Assembly (NCBI GenBank): GCA_900553405.1
Contig: USDF01000027.1
Span: 1-22,091, forward strand
Length of the DNA stretch: 22,091 nucleotides
Direction of reading: 5' to 3'
Origin: an uncultured Clostridium sp.
GTDB taxonomy: Bacteria; Bacillota; Clostridia; TANB77; CAG-508
The notes under the pieces are model-generated. The model was not told the DNA's origin. It saw nothing but the letters and a program-made list of their open reading frames with translations, and did no database searches. The translations under genes and the position numbers were made by a program. Positions 1 through 7,784 of the stretch are shown one piece after another; the first letter of the stretch is position 1, and each line of letters opens with the position of its first letter.

Positions 1-698
1 CCTTTTAAATTTAATGCTGTTGTATTTAAACCATCTGCACCCCAACTTGCTACTCCTGTTCTTGATGTTGTTAATTCTTTATAACCATACTCTCCATTCG
101 CAATTAAAGTTTCATCTGCATAATTTTCTGCATTTTGTTGTAATATTGGTGTTCCTTTTGTAAGTACTGTTGTTCCATCTGATGCCTTATCATTTGTTCC
201 ATCTGCAAATGTATATCTTCCAAGTGTAATATCTATTTTTGTTCCATCACTTTTCTTTATTTCTTTTCCTACTGGTACCCATACATATTGATTTCCTCTA
301 TTATTTCCTATTCCAGTAATAATATCATCATCTTCTATTACTATTCCTTCTGTTACATTTATTCCACTATCTTCCGCTATTTTGAAACCTTTAGGCACAA
401 TTATACTATTTCCATTACTATCTCTTAATGTTGTCTCCTCTTTAAAATAGTCTCCACCTTTCATCTGTTCGACATTTTTCATTTTACTAGCTATTTCATC
501 ATATACATTATCTATATTATTTACATCTTGTCCATAAATCTGTTTTATTCTCATATCACTTTTAATTTGAGCCTTTTGCCTTGCTGTTACCGTAAAATAT
601 ACCCCCATTAAAATAACAACAAACATTAAAACCGTAAATAATACTAATGCTGATACCGCACCATTTTCATTTTTTATTATATTTTTAATTTTTTTCAT
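1..698 (-). CDS. Pilin-like secreted/surface protein, 5' part only (3' end beyond window edge)
   Basis: The minus-strand frame is open from an ATG at 698 to the window edge, giving 232 residues without a stop. The start is preceded by GAGAGG about 9 bases upstream. The N-terminus is MKKIKNIIKNENGAVSALVL followed by one long hydrophobic segment (about residues 13-40), as in TadE/prepilin-like or single-pass signal-anchor proteins of Clostridia. After a charged region comes the segment IVPKGFKIAEDSG, then GNQYVWVPVGKEI. That YVWVP motif is common in Clostridial extracellular proteins with formylglycine-generating-enzyme/C-type-lectin-like folds. The mature part is probably outside the cell. The gene is downstream of cca with its own promoter, and resembles the gene at 20351-21931 in general plan (membrane or prepilin N-terminus plus extracellular C-terminus), although the two N-termini differ. 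Function is unknown and the C-terminal domain is not visible. Confidence 0.7.
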   Translation of the reverse strand, partial: MKKIKNIIKNENGAVSALVLFTVLMFVVILMGVYFTVTARQKAQIKSDMRIKQIYGQDVNNIDNVYDEIASKMKNVEQMKGGDYFKEETTLRDSNGNSIIVPKGFKIAEDSGINVTEGIVIEDDDIITGIGNNRGNQYVWVPVGKEIKKSDGTKIDITLGRYTFADGTNDKASDGTTVLTKGTPILQQNAENYADETLIANGEYGYKELTTSRTGVASWGADGLNTTALNLK

Positions 699-729
699 AT
701 AATAATTCCTCTCTTTTGTAATTTATTTA

Positions 730-758
730 ATTTTACCCTACTATTTATCTATTTTCAA
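730..758 (-). promoter_or_regulatory. Probable sigma-A promoter for the pilin-like gene at 1-698
   Basis: On the minus strand, TTGAAA (758-753) and TAAAAT (735-730) are separated by 17 bases, with the start codon about 30 bases further on. The gap 699-821 between cca and this gene holds nothing else I can recognise. Confidence 0.5.
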
Positions 759-821
759 TCCTTTTTAATATTTAATTTTATTTTTCTAGGCATAAATTTA
801 CTTTAATTATTATAGTCACCC

Positions 822-2051
822 TTAAACTTTTTTAATCCACTCAATTCTTTCCTTTCTCAAAAGTTCTCCAACTTGCTCTCTATTCTTTATCTTATATTTT
901 TCTTCTATATATTTTCCATTAATTTTTGAAATACACTCTTTGCCTATTTCATCAAAATTTACATCTGTTGGCATATCTTCATTTCTCCATCTATCGCAAA
1001 TAACTACTATTTTTAAGCCGTTCAGTCCTAACAAAGACTTATTTACTCTTGTAATAAAATCTACTTGTTTTTTCGGTGTCATTCTATTAAAAATTCCTCC
1101 AAGCATGTGCTCCTTTGCTGATACTTTTCCACATTTTATCCAAGAATTGGGAATTTTTAATCTATTTCCTAAATTTTCTACTAATTTAACTCCATACTTA
1201 TCATGTCCATAATGGTGTGGTAACATTTCCTTTGGAGTTATGCCTTTTCCTAAGTCATGAACTAATGCAGAAAAACGAACTTCTTCATTATTTGTTAAAA
1301 TAGCTGATTTATCTACTACTATCATTGTATGATTATAACTATCTCCTTCTGGATGATATGCTACTGGCTGAGTTTTATCTATTAAATCATATATTTCTTT
1401 AAAATGAACGTCTAATATATTTGCCTTTTTTAGTACTTCAAAGAATACAGATGGCTTATCACTTTTTAATGCTTTTCTGAATTCTGTAAAAACTCTTTCT
1501 GGCGATAATGTTTTTAATTCTTCTTTTATCTCTCTCATCATTTTTATCGTTTTTTCTTCAACTGCAAAATTAAGCTGACTTGCAAACCTTGCTACTCTAT
1601 AAACTCTCAAAGGATCTTCTATGAAGCTATCTGTTGTTGCCCTAATTATTTTATTTTGTATGTCTTCTATTCCTCCATATGGATCTATTATTTTTCCTGT
1701 TAATACATTCTTTGCAATGCTATTTATTGTAATATCTCTTCTTGCTAAATCTTCTTCAATTGTAATGTCTTTTCCATTTTGAACTTCAAATTCTTTATGA
1801 CCTTTTCCTATTTTTTTATCTTTTCTCGCTAATACAAACTCTTTATTTTCTATATCATAAACGCCAAAAGATTTGCCTCTTTTATAAGCATTTGGAAAAA
1901 GCTTTTCAAATGTTTCTTTTTCTATTCCAGTAACACAGTAGTCTTCATCATGAACTTTTCTATTCATTATTTCATCTCTAACTGCTCCACCTACTAAATA
2001 TAATGTTCCACCATTTTTTTTAATTATATTTGCAATTTCTATTATACTCAT
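822..2051 (-). CDS. cca: CCA tRNA nucleotidyltransferase with HD domain
   Basis: This 409-residue protein adds or repairs the 3'-terminal CCA of tRNAs using CTP and ATP. It shows class II nucleotidyltransferase hallmarks: LVGGAVRDEIM near residues 18-29, the metal-binding acidic pair in HDEDYCVTG, the RRDITINSIA motif, and EDPLRVYRVARFASQLNF typical of the nucleotide-recognition neck. The C-terminal half contains an HD phosphohydrolase signature, SALVHDLGKG, with H265 and D266. This matches the multifunctional Cca type, which carries phosphatase/phosphodiesterase activity, rather than the shorter Bacillus enzyme. In the RRDxxxNA motif the last residue is Ser rather than Ala. The ATG is preceded by AGAGGAT. 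The gene has its own promoter in the 2089-2118 region and is divergent from the por operon. The product acts in the cytoplasm. Confidence 0.93.
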   Translation of the reverse strand: MSIIEIANIIKKNGGTLYLVGGAVRDEIMNRKVHDEDYCVTGIEKETFEKLFPNAYKRGKSFGVYDIENKEFVLARKDKKIGKGHKEFEVQNGKDITIEEDLARRDITINSIAKNVLTGKIIDPYGGIEDIQNKIIRATTDSFIEDPLRVYRVARFASQLNFAVEEKTIKMMREIKEELKTLSPERVFTEFRKALKSDKPSVFFEVLKKANILDVHFKEIYDLIDKTQPVAYHPEGDSYNHTMIVVDKSAILTNNEEVRFSALVHDLGKGITPKEMLPHHYGHDKYGVKLVENLGNRLKIPNSWIKCGKVSAKEHMLGGIFNRMTPKKQVDFITRVNKSLLGLNGLKIVVICDRWRNEDMPTDVNFDEIGKECISKINGKYIEEKYKIKNREQVGELLRKERIEWIKKV

Positions 2052-2088
2052 AATATCCTCTTTTTATTTTATATCAAATTCATTATTT

Positions 2089-2118
2089 ATAATATACTTT
2101 TTTATCATTCTTAGTCAA
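2089..2118 (-). promoter_or_regulatory. Probable sigma-A promoter for cca
   Basis: On the minus strand, TTGACT (2118-2113) and TATTAT (2094-2089) are separated by 18 bases, with the cca ATG about 38 bases downstream. Confidence 0.5.
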
Positions 2119-2135
2119 CTCTTTTATTGTCCAAT

Positions 2136-2335
2136 CACATTTTTGTAATGACTTTTTGTATATATCACACATTTTCCAAATGACTTTTTGTATATATTAC
2201 ACATTTTCCAAATGACTTTTTATGTTTTATGCACATTTTACTAACGACTTTTGAGTCTATCTTACACATTTTACTAATGACTTTTGACTTTTGCCAAAAA
2301 ATCTGTCACATTTTGAAGTTATCTTTTTATGTATT
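2136..2335. repeat. Imperfect tandem repeats of about 32 bp upstream of the por operon
   Basis: Units begin with CACATTTT at 2136, 2168, 2200, 2232, 2265 and 2307. Most contain a second core, AATGACTTTT (or AACGACTTTT), about 11 bases later. Units 1-3 are exactly 32 bp, unit 4 is 33 bp, unit 5 is 42 bp, and the last is partial and diverged. Units 2 and 3 are nearly identical over their first 22 bases. There are no spacers, so this is not a CRISPR array. It occupies most of the 367-bp gap between the divergent cca and por genes. It could be an array of binding sites for a regulator, or a remnant of the multi-repeat end of a mobile element. No transposase is next to it. Confidence 0.75.
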
Positions 2336-2349
2336 CTGTCCTATTTTCC

Positions 2350-2378
2350 TTGACTTTATTACCTTTTAGTCATATACT
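2350..2378 (+). promoter_or_regulatory. Probable sigma-A promoter for the por operon
   Basis: TTGACT (2350-2355) and TATACT (2373-2378) are separated by exactly 17 bases, just downstream of the repeat array and 41 bases before the porC start codon. It is a near-consensus promoter, which suits a highly expressed central metabolic operon. Confidence 0.65.
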
Positions 2379-2418
2379 AAACATATGATTTTTATATAAA
2401 ATGAAAGGAAGGAATAGC

Positions 2419-3000
2419 ATGGATAACATGATAGAAATAAGATGGCATGGTAGAGGTGGACAAGGTGCTAAAACAGCTTCTCTTCTTCTTGCAGATGCCG
2501 CATTTAATACTGGAAAATATATTCAAGGTTTTCCTGAATATGGTCCAGAAAGAATGGGAGCCCCAATTACAGCTTACAATCGTATTAGCACAGCCCCTAT
2601 TCGTATTCATAGTAATATTTATGAACCTGACTATGTAGTTGTTGTAGATGATAGTTTACTAGAATCTGTACCTGTTACTGCTGGTTTAAAAGAAACTGGT
2701 GCAATTATTATAAACACAACAAAAGATGCCAATGCTTTAAAACCTTTATTAAATGGTTATAAAGGAAAAGTTTATACTATAGATGCTAGAAAAGTTTCTA
2801 TAGAGGCTCTTGGAAAATATTTTCCAAATACTCCTATGCTTGCAGCTATTGTCAAAGTTTCAAACATAATGAGTGAAGAAGAATTTTTAAATGATATGGA
2901 AGGCTCTTTTAAACATAAATTTGCTAAAAAGCCTGAAGTTATTGAAGGAAATATGAAAGCATTAACTTTAGCATTAAAAGAGGTTAAGTTAGTTTCTTAA
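2419..3000 (+). CDS. porC: 2-oxoacid (pyruvate) : ferredoxin oxidoreductase, gamma subunit
   Basis: This 193-residue subunit (also called PorG) belongs to the four-subunit enzyme that oxidatively decarboxylates a 2-oxoacid, probably pyruvate, to acyl-CoA and CO2 while reducing ferredoxin. The N-terminus MIEIRWHGRGGQGAKTAS is the signature of the gamma (domain III) subunit. It continues with FPEYGPERMGAPITAYNRIS, also typical of the family. An in-frame ATG at 2401 lies upstream, but the strong ribosome site GGAAGG is at 2407-2412, so translation more likely starts at 2419 with 6-base spacing. The gene is first of porC-porD-porA-porB, the order seen in archaeal and Thermotoga-type enzymes. Length matches the family. 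The exact substrate (pyruvate versus branched-chain oxoacid) cannot be proved from sequence alone. Confidence 0.92.
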   Translation: MDNMIEIRWHGRGGQGAKTASLLLADAAFNTGKYIQGFPEYGPERMGAPITAYNRISTAPIRIHSNIYEPDYVVVVDDSLLESVPVTAGLKETGAIIINTTKDANALKPLLNGYKGKVYTIDARKVSIEALGKYFPNTPMLAAIVKVSNIMSEEEFLNDMEGSFKHKFAKKPEVIEGNMKALTLALKEVKLVS

Positions 3001-3074
3001 AAGATAAATTTAAAGTTTAATTATAAAACTAATGAAAAATCTGTATAAAATAAAAAGTTAGGAAGGAGATTTTT

Positions 3075-3368
3075 ATGTCAGTAAAAATAAATAAAGAAAC
3101 ACCTTGGCAAGATTTAACACAAGGTGGAACAATATATGACGCTGGAAATTCTTTAGAATTCAAAACTGGTGACTGGAGAAGTATTAGACCTGTATTTTTA
3201 GAAGAAAAATGCAAACAATGTGGTTTATGTTTTGCAGTTTGCCCAGATGATGCAATTCCAGTAGGAAAAGACCAAAAAAGAAAAGATTTTAATTTTGATT
3301 ACTGTAAAGGATGTGGCGTATGTGCCAAAGTTTGCCCTTTTAATGCAATCGAAATGAAAGAAGAATAA
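3075..3368 (+). CDS. porD: 2-oxoacid (pyruvate) : ferredoxin oxidoreductase, delta subunit (2[4Fe-4S] ferredoxin type)
   Basis: This 97-residue subunit carries electrons from the catalytic cluster to external ferredoxin. Two classical [4Fe-4S] motifs are visible: CKQCGLCFAVCP with C46, C49, C52 and C56, and CKGCGVCAKVCP with C77, C80, C83 and C87. The roughly 45-residue N-terminal extension (TPWQDLTQGGTIYDAGNSLE, then TGDWRSIRP) is characteristic of PorD and separates it from simple ferredoxins. The start codon is preceded by GGAAGGAG at 3061-3068. The gene lies 74 bases after porC and 86 bases before the chosen porA start, all on one strand, consistent with one transcript. Confidence 0.93.
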   Translation: MSVKINKETPWQDLTQGGTIYDAGNSLEFKTGDWRSIRPVFLEEKCKQCGLCFAVCPDDAIPVGKDQKRKDFNFDYCKGCGVCAKVCPFNAIEMKEE

Positions 3369-3454
3369 TTCCTAAAAAAAATAATTACCATTTGGCGTCG
3401 TTACATTGCCAATACCAATTCTTTTTTAAAGGAACAAAAGGAAGGATGAAAAAA

Positions 3455-4645
3455 ATGAGTATAAGAGAACGTTTAAGTGGAAATGAAGCATCTGCTATAG
3501 CAATGAAACAAATAAATCCAGACGTAGTTGCAGCATTTCCTATAACTCCATCTACTGAAATTCCACAATACTTTTCTACTTTTGTAAGTAATGGAAAAGT
3601 AGATACAGAATTTATTGCAGTAGAAAGTGAACATAGTGCAATGAGTGCTTGTATTGGTGCAGAAGCTGCAGGTGCAAGAGCTATGACAGCAACTTCTTCT
3701 AATGGTTTAGCATATATGTGGGAAATGATATATATAGCATCTGCTAGTCGTCTACCAATAGTTATGCCATTAGTAAATAGAGCACTTTCAGGACCTTTAA
3801 ATATACACAATGACCATTCAGATGCAATGGGAATTCGTGATAGTGGTTGGATAATGTTATTTTCAGAAAACAACCAAGAAGCATATGATAATTTAATTAT
3901 GGCTCACAGAATTGCAGAGCACAAAGATGTTATGCTTCCTCTTGCAGTTTGTCAAGATGGATTCATTACATCACACTCAATAGAAAATATTGAATTAATA
4001 GAAGATGATAAAGTAAAAGAGTTTGTTGGAACATATAAACCTGAACATTACTTATTAAATTCAAAAGAGCCAATTGCTGTTGGTCCAATGGATTTACAAG
4101 CATATTTATTTGAACACAAATATCAACAATCTCAAGCAATGAAAAATGCTAAAAAAGTAATTTTAGAAGTTGCTAAAGATTTTGAAAAAATGACAGGTAG
4201 AAAATACGAATTATTTGAAAGTTATAAATTAGAAGATGCTGAAATTGCTATAGTTTGTATGAACTCAACAGCAGGAACAACTAAAGTAGTTGTAGATGAA
4301 CTAAGAGAAAAAGGAATAAAAGCAGGTCTTTTAAAATTAAGAGTATTTAGACCTTTCCCTGCTGAAGAAATTGCAAAAGCATTAGAAAATGTAAAAGCTG
4401 TAGCAGTTCTTGATAAAGCAGATTCTTTAAATGCTTGTGGTGGTGCATTATTTACAGATGTTACTTCTGGTATGTATGTAAATAAATGCAACGTTCCTAC
4501 TGTAAGCTACATTTATGGTATTGGTGGTAGAGACACTACTACTAAAGATATTTTAAGTGTATACGAAGATTTACAGGAAATTGTAAAAAATGAAAAAATA
4601 GATAATCCTTATCGTTATCTTGGAGTAAGAGGGGTGAATAAATAA
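3455..4645 (+). CDS. porA: 2-oxoacid (pyruvate) : ferredoxin oxidoreductase, alpha subunit
   Basis: This 396-residue subunit pairs with the beta subunit to form the thiamine-diphosphate site. It begins MSIRERLSGNEASAIAMKQ, followed by VVAAFPITPSTEI, the conserved 2-oxoacid-contacting loop, and later VESEHSAMSACIGAEAAGAR and ATSSNGLAYM. The stretch with ALSGPLNIHNDHSD and RDSGWIMLFSEN fits pyruvate-type alpha subunits. The C-terminal part (LKLRVFRPFPAEEI) is the transketolase-C-like domain. The reading frame is open upstream to a TTG at 3392, but no ribosome site supports it. GGAAGG at 3440-3445 places the start at the ATG 3455; an ATG at 3446 abuts the site. The stop overlaps the porB start by one base (TAATG), so the two are translationally coupled. 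Confidence 0.93.
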   Translation: MSIRERLSGNEASAIAMKQINPDVVAAFPITPSTEIPQYFSTFVSNGKVDTEFIAVESEHSAMSACIGAEAAGARAMTATSSNGLAYMWEMIYIASASRLPIVMPLVNRALSGPLNIHNDHSDAMGIRDSGWIMLFSENNQEAYDNLIMAHRIAEHKDVMLPLAVCQDGFITSHSIENIELIEDDKVKEFVGTYKPEHYLLNSKEPIAVGPMDLQAYLFEHKYQQSQAMKNAKKVILEVAKDFEKMTGRKYELFESYKLEDAEIAIVCMNSTAGTTKVVVDELREKGIKAGLLKLRVFRPFPAEEIAKALENVKAVAVLDKADSLNACGGALFTDVTSGMYVNKCNVPTVSYIYGIGGRDTTTKDILSVYEDLQEIVKNEKIDNPYRYLGVRGVNK

Positions 4646-5598
4646 TGGCTTATAATGTTAAAGAAGTAGTTGCAAACAAACCCAGCATATTTAATGCAGG
4701 TCATAGAATGTGTGCAGGTTGTGGTGCACCAGTAGTTGGTAGAATGGTAATGAGAGCCTTAAAAGAAGGAGATCATGCAGTAGTTTCTAATGCAACTGGC
4801 TGTATGGAAGTTTCAACATGTATTTACCCTTATTCTTCTTGGGACTGTTCTTATATCCACACAGCTTTTGAATGCGCATCTGCTACTTGTTCAGGGGTAG
4901 AAGCAGCATACAAAGCAATGAAAAGAACAGGAAAATTAGATGAAGATGAAACTTTTAAATTCATTACATTTGGCGGAGATGGTGGAACTTATGATATAGG
5001 TCTTCAAAGTTTATCTGGTGCAATGGAAAGAGGACATGACATGACTTACGTATGCTACGATAATGGTGCATACATGAATACTGGTATTCAACGTTCTTCT
5101 GCAACACCACACTTTGCAGATACAACAACATCACCAGCAGGAGAAAAAATTCCTGGAAAAATGCAAATTCGTAAAGATTTAACAGAAGTTATGGAAGCAC
5201 ATCATCTTCCATATGTTGCACAAACTGCTGCAGTTATGAATTTTAAAGATTTATATGAAAAAGCTGAAAAAGCAATATATACTGAAGGTCCAACATTTTT
5301 AAATGTACTTGCTCCATGCCCTAGAGGATGGGGTTACCCTACAGATATGTTAATGGAAATGAATAAATTAGCAGTAGACACTTGCTACTGGCCTTTATAC
5401 GAAGTTGTAGATGGTAAATATAAAATCACTTATAAACCTGCAAAAAAACTTCCAATAGAAGAGTTTTTACGTCCACAAAGAAGATTTAAGCATATGTTTA
5501 AAACAGGAAATGAATGGATGATAGAAGAATTTCAAAAAGAAGTAGATAAAAGATGGCAAGCTCTTCTAGATTTAGAAGAAATGACAAATAAAGAATAA
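4645..5598 (+). CDS. porB: 2-oxoacid (pyruvate) : ferredoxin oxidoreductase, beta subunit
   Basis: This 317-residue subunit binds thiamine diphosphate and the proximal [4Fe-4S] cluster. Candidate cluster cysteines are C23 and C26 in HRMCAGCGAP, C53 in NATGCMEV, and a late Cys in LAPCPRGW. The diphosphate-binding motif is GGDGGTYDIGLQSLSGAMER, ending with the Mg-ligand region YDNGAYMNTGIQRS. The start codon overlaps the porA stop by one base and has a GGGGTG ribosome site. It is the last gene of the operon and is followed by a bidirectional terminator. Length is as expected for PorB. Confidence 0.93.
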   Translation: MAYNVKEVVANKPSIFNAGHRMCAGCGAPVVGRMVMRALKEGDHAVVSNATGCMEVSTCIYPYSSWDCSYIHTAFECASATCSGVEAAYKAMKRTGKLDEDETFKFITFGGDGGTYDIGLQSLSGAMERGHDMTYVCYDNGAYMNTGIQRSSATPHFADTTTSPAGEKIPGKMQIRKDLTEVMEAHHLPYVAQTAAVMNFKDLYEKAEKAIYTEGPTFLNVLAPCPRGWGYPTDMLMEMNKLAVDTCYWPLYEVVDGKYKITYKPAKKLPIEEFLRPQRRFKHMFKTGNEWMIEEFQKEVDKRWQALLDLEEMTNKE

Positions 5599-5640
5599 AT
5601 TTGTTTTGGTGACTGAGCAAAAATATGTTAATAATTTTAA

Positions 5641-5685
5641 AAAAAATAGAAACATATAAATTTTAAAAATATGTTTCTATTTTTT
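5641..5685. terminator. Bidirectional intrinsic terminator between porB and the ferredoxin gene
   Basis: A perfect 17-bp inverted repeat (AAAAAATAGAAACATAT at 5641-5657, its complement at 5669-5685) encloses an 11-base loop. It ends in T-runs on both strands, so it can stop the plus-strand por transcript and the convergent minus-strand transcript. Confidence 0.8.
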
Positions 5686-5732
5686 ATAACTATTTTTATA
5701 TTAGCCTTTTTTGCTGCTCAATCCCCCAAAAA

Positions 5733-5906
5733 TTATTCATCTATTTCTGGAGCTGAAACTGGGCAAACTGCTGCACATGTTCCACATTCTATACATCTTT
5801 CTGGATCTATAACATATTTTTCATCGCCTTCTGAAATACATTCTACTGGGCAATTGGCTGCACATGCTCCACATTTAATACATGCATCTGTTATTTTATA
5901 TGCCAT
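5733..5906 (-). CDS. Small 2[4Fe-4S] ferredoxin (57 residues)
   Basis: The minus-strand frame from ATG 5906 to TAA 5733 encodes 57 residues beginning MAYKITDACIKCGACAANCP and ending CIECGTCAAVCPVSAPEIDE. Cysteines C9, C12, C15, C19 and C38, C41, C44, C48 form the two classical clostridial cluster motifs; C23 is an extra Cys between them. Length is typical of clostridial ferredoxin. Upstream, AGGGTGGTG gives a ribosome site. It lies 34 bases after ricT, so it is probably the last gene of the lepB-holB-ricT transcript. It also faces the por operon across a shared terminator, so it may be the electron acceptor of the Por enzyme. It could alternatively serve iron-sulfur functions tied to RicT; sequence alone does not decide. 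Confidence 0.92.
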   Translation of the reverse strand: MAYKITDACIKCGACAANCPVECISEGDEKYVIDPERCIECGTCAAVCPVSAPEIDE

Positions 5907-5940
5907 TTAATTCACCACCCTTCAATTAACTTTATTTTTC

Positions 5941-6864
5941 CTATATATCATCCTCTGTAGTATTTTTTGTATCTAATTTTTCTAGTTTTTCTAATTCTTC
6001 TAATTCCTTTAAATGTTCTTTTTCTTCTGGATCTACAGTATTTGATTCTACATTTTTAATAATTTTTACATCTTTAGCATCATATTTCTTAAAGTAATAT
6101 TCCCCATTGTCATCTTTTAGTTTTACTCTTAACTTCTCTTTTAGAGTTTCTACGCCTTCTACTGTACCTTCTCCATCTTCAGTTTTAACAATTGCACCTA
6201 TTTTAGGAAGTCTATTTATTTTTTCTTCATATACTTCTTGTTCATATTTTAGGCAACACATTAATCTTCCACAATTTCCAGATATTTTTGAAGGATTTAA
6301 AGACATGTTTTGTTCCTTTGCCATTTTTATAGAAACTGTTTCAAAATTTCCTAAAAATGAACAACAACATAATTCTCTACCACAAACTCCATTTCCGCCA
6401 ATTCTTTTTACTTCATCTCTAACACCTATTTGACGAAGTTCTATTCTGGTTTTGAATATTGTTGCTAAATCTTTAACTAACTCTCTAAAATCTATTCTTC
6501 CATCTGCTGTAAAATAAAATAACACTTTGCTATTATCAAATTTAAATTCTACATCTGTAAGAGTCATATCTAATTTATGTTCTTTTATTTTTTTGTTACA
6601 AATATCAAAAGCTTCTTTTTCCTTTTTCTTATTTTCTTCATTATGCTTTTTATCTTTTTGAGTAGCAATTCTAATTACTTTCTTTAGTGGTTTTAAAACA
6701 CTTTCGTCTTCAACTATTCTATTTGCTATTGCTACTTCTCCAAATTCTTGACCTTGTGATGTTTCTACAATTACAAAATCTCTATTATTTATTTGTAAGT
6801 CCCCTGGATCAAAAAAGTAGATTTTACCTGGCTTTTTAAATCTAACACCTACTATATTTTTCAT
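5941..6864 (-). CDS. ricT: RicT/YaaT-type PSP1-domain protein (RNase Y specificity complex subunit)
   Basis: This 307-residue cytoplasmic protein begins MKNIVGVRFKKPGKIYFFDP, the start of PSP1 proteins. In Bacillus subtilis the RicA-RicF-RicT complex binds [4Fe-4S] clusters and directs RNase Y mRNA processing, with effects on sporulation and competence. The family's cysteine signature is present: C161, C166, C167 and C168 in GVCGRELCCCSF, and C198, C203 and C204 in GNCGRLMCCLKY. The final 25 or so residues form a charged Glu/Lys/Leu-rich tail. The ATG has a GGGAGG ribosome site inside the end of holB, and the genes overlap by 23 bases, implying coupling. The holB-ricT pairing matches Bacillus. 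No ricA or ricF is in the window. Confidence 0.9.
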   Translation of the reverse strand: MKNIVGVRFKKPGKIYFFDPGDLQINNRDFVIVETSQGQEFGEVAIANRIVEDESVLKPLKKVIRIATQKDKKHNEENKKKEKEAFDICNKKIKEHKLDMTLTDVEFKFDNSKVLFYFTADGRIDFRELVKDLATIFKTRIELRQIGVRDEVKRIGGNGVCGRELCCCSFLGNFETVSIKMAKEQNMSLNPSKISGNCGRLMCCLKYEQEVYEEKINRLPKIGAIVKTEDGEGTVEGVETLKEKLRVKLKDDNGEYYFKKYDAKDVKIIKNVESNTVDPEEKEHLKELEELEKLEKLDTKNTTEDDI

Positions 6865-7738
6865 TTATTTCCTCCCATAATTTCATTAATAAATAATCTA
6901 TACACATATCATAATTACTATTTGCTAGTAATCTTTTTTTCACTTCTTCTACATACTTAATGCAATTTAATTTCTTCATATCTTTTTGATTATATAAGTA
7001 TACATTTATGTATTCTAATATTTCCTGTATTTTTTCTCTTTCTTTATATAGAACCTCTGCTTTATTTATTAATGTAGTAAAATTATATCTTTCTATATTA
7101 TCTAATAAACTATTTACCTCAGTATATATCTCTTTATCTTCTTCTATTTCTAGTAATTTTCCAATACTTCCTTCGCATATTTTTATAAATTCTTTTGAAA
7201 GATTAAGATTTAACACATTTTTTGCATATTCTTCTAGTTCATTTTCTTCTATTTTTTGAAAAGGTATTTTCATACATCTAGATTTAATAGTGTTTAGCAA
7301 TTTGCTTTCATTAGAAGTAGTTAATATTATTGTAGCATATTCTGGTGGTTCTTCTAGAGTTTTTAGCAAACAATTTTGAGCCTCTTTAGTCATACAATCA
7401 CTATTTACTATTAAAAATACTTTTTTATTTGAAGCTATTGGTTTTACACTTATTTCTTCTTGCATATTACGAATTTGTTCTATTTTTATAGTATTATTTT
7501 CTGGTTCTATTTGTAAAAAGTCTGGATGATTATTCGAATCCCATTTTATACAAGATTCACAACTATCTCCTTTTCCATTTAAGCATAATATCTTTTTAGC
7601 AAACTCTCGTGCAAAAAGAGTTTTACCAATGCCATCAATTCCTACAAATAAATAGCTATGTGATACATGTTTTTCATTTATTGATTGATTTAAAAAATCT
7701 TTTATTTTATTATTTCCTACAATATTATCAAAACTCAA
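6842..7738 (-). CDS. holB: DNA polymerase III, delta' subunit (clamp loader)
   Basis: This 298-residue AAA+ protein is a subunit of the clamp loader that places the beta sliding clamp on DNA. The N-terminus is MSFDNIVGNNKIKDFL. A Walker-A-like GIDGIGKT spans residues 33-40, NSDCMTKEAQNCLLKTLEEP is the conserved Walker-B/sensor stretch, and SRC occurs in IKSRCMKIPF. The zinc-module region has C52, C60 and C63, but the expected fourth Cys is Trp (W66), so one ligand seems lost. The start codon is TTG at 7738, supported by AGAGG 8 bases upstream and by the family's usual N-terminus. It follows lepB by 46 bases and overlaps ricT at its end. Confidence 0.9.
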   Translation of the reverse strand: MSFDNIVGNNKIKDFLNQSINEKHVSHSYLFVGIDGIGKTLFAREFAKKILCLNGKGDSCESCIKWDSNNHPDFLQIEPENNTIKIEQIRNMQEEISVKPIASNKKVFLIVNSDCMTKEAQNCLLKTLEEPPEYATIILTTSNESKLLNTIKSRCMKIPFQKIEENELEEYAKNVLNLNLSKEFIKICEGSIGKLLEIEEDKEIYTEVNSLLDNIERYNFTTLINKAEVLYKEREKIQEILEYINVYLYNQKDMKKLNCIKYVEEVKKRLLANSNYDMCIDYLLMKLWEEINEKYSRC

Positions 7739-7784
7739 AATTAGTACCTCTTATTATCTTCAAGTTGATTATTTTATACTATTT

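Noticed and set aside
2136..2335. CRISPR array
   Set aside because: Units are contiguous with no unique spacers, are imperfect and AT-rich, and no cas genes are near.
2401..2418. Earlier in-frame ATG for porC at 2401
   Set aside because: The ribosome site GGAAGG lies downstream of this ATG, and the family N-terminus begins right after 2419.
3392..3454. N-terminal extension of porA from a TTG at 3392
   Set aside because: No ribosome site precedes it, the encoded residues are unlike PorA proteins, and GGAAGG at 3440-3445 marks the ATG at 3455.
5671..5910. Plus-strand 79-codon reading frame
   Set aside because: It is antisense to the ferredoxin gene; the minus-strand frame has the eight cluster cysteines and a ribosome site, and the plus frame overlaps the terminator.
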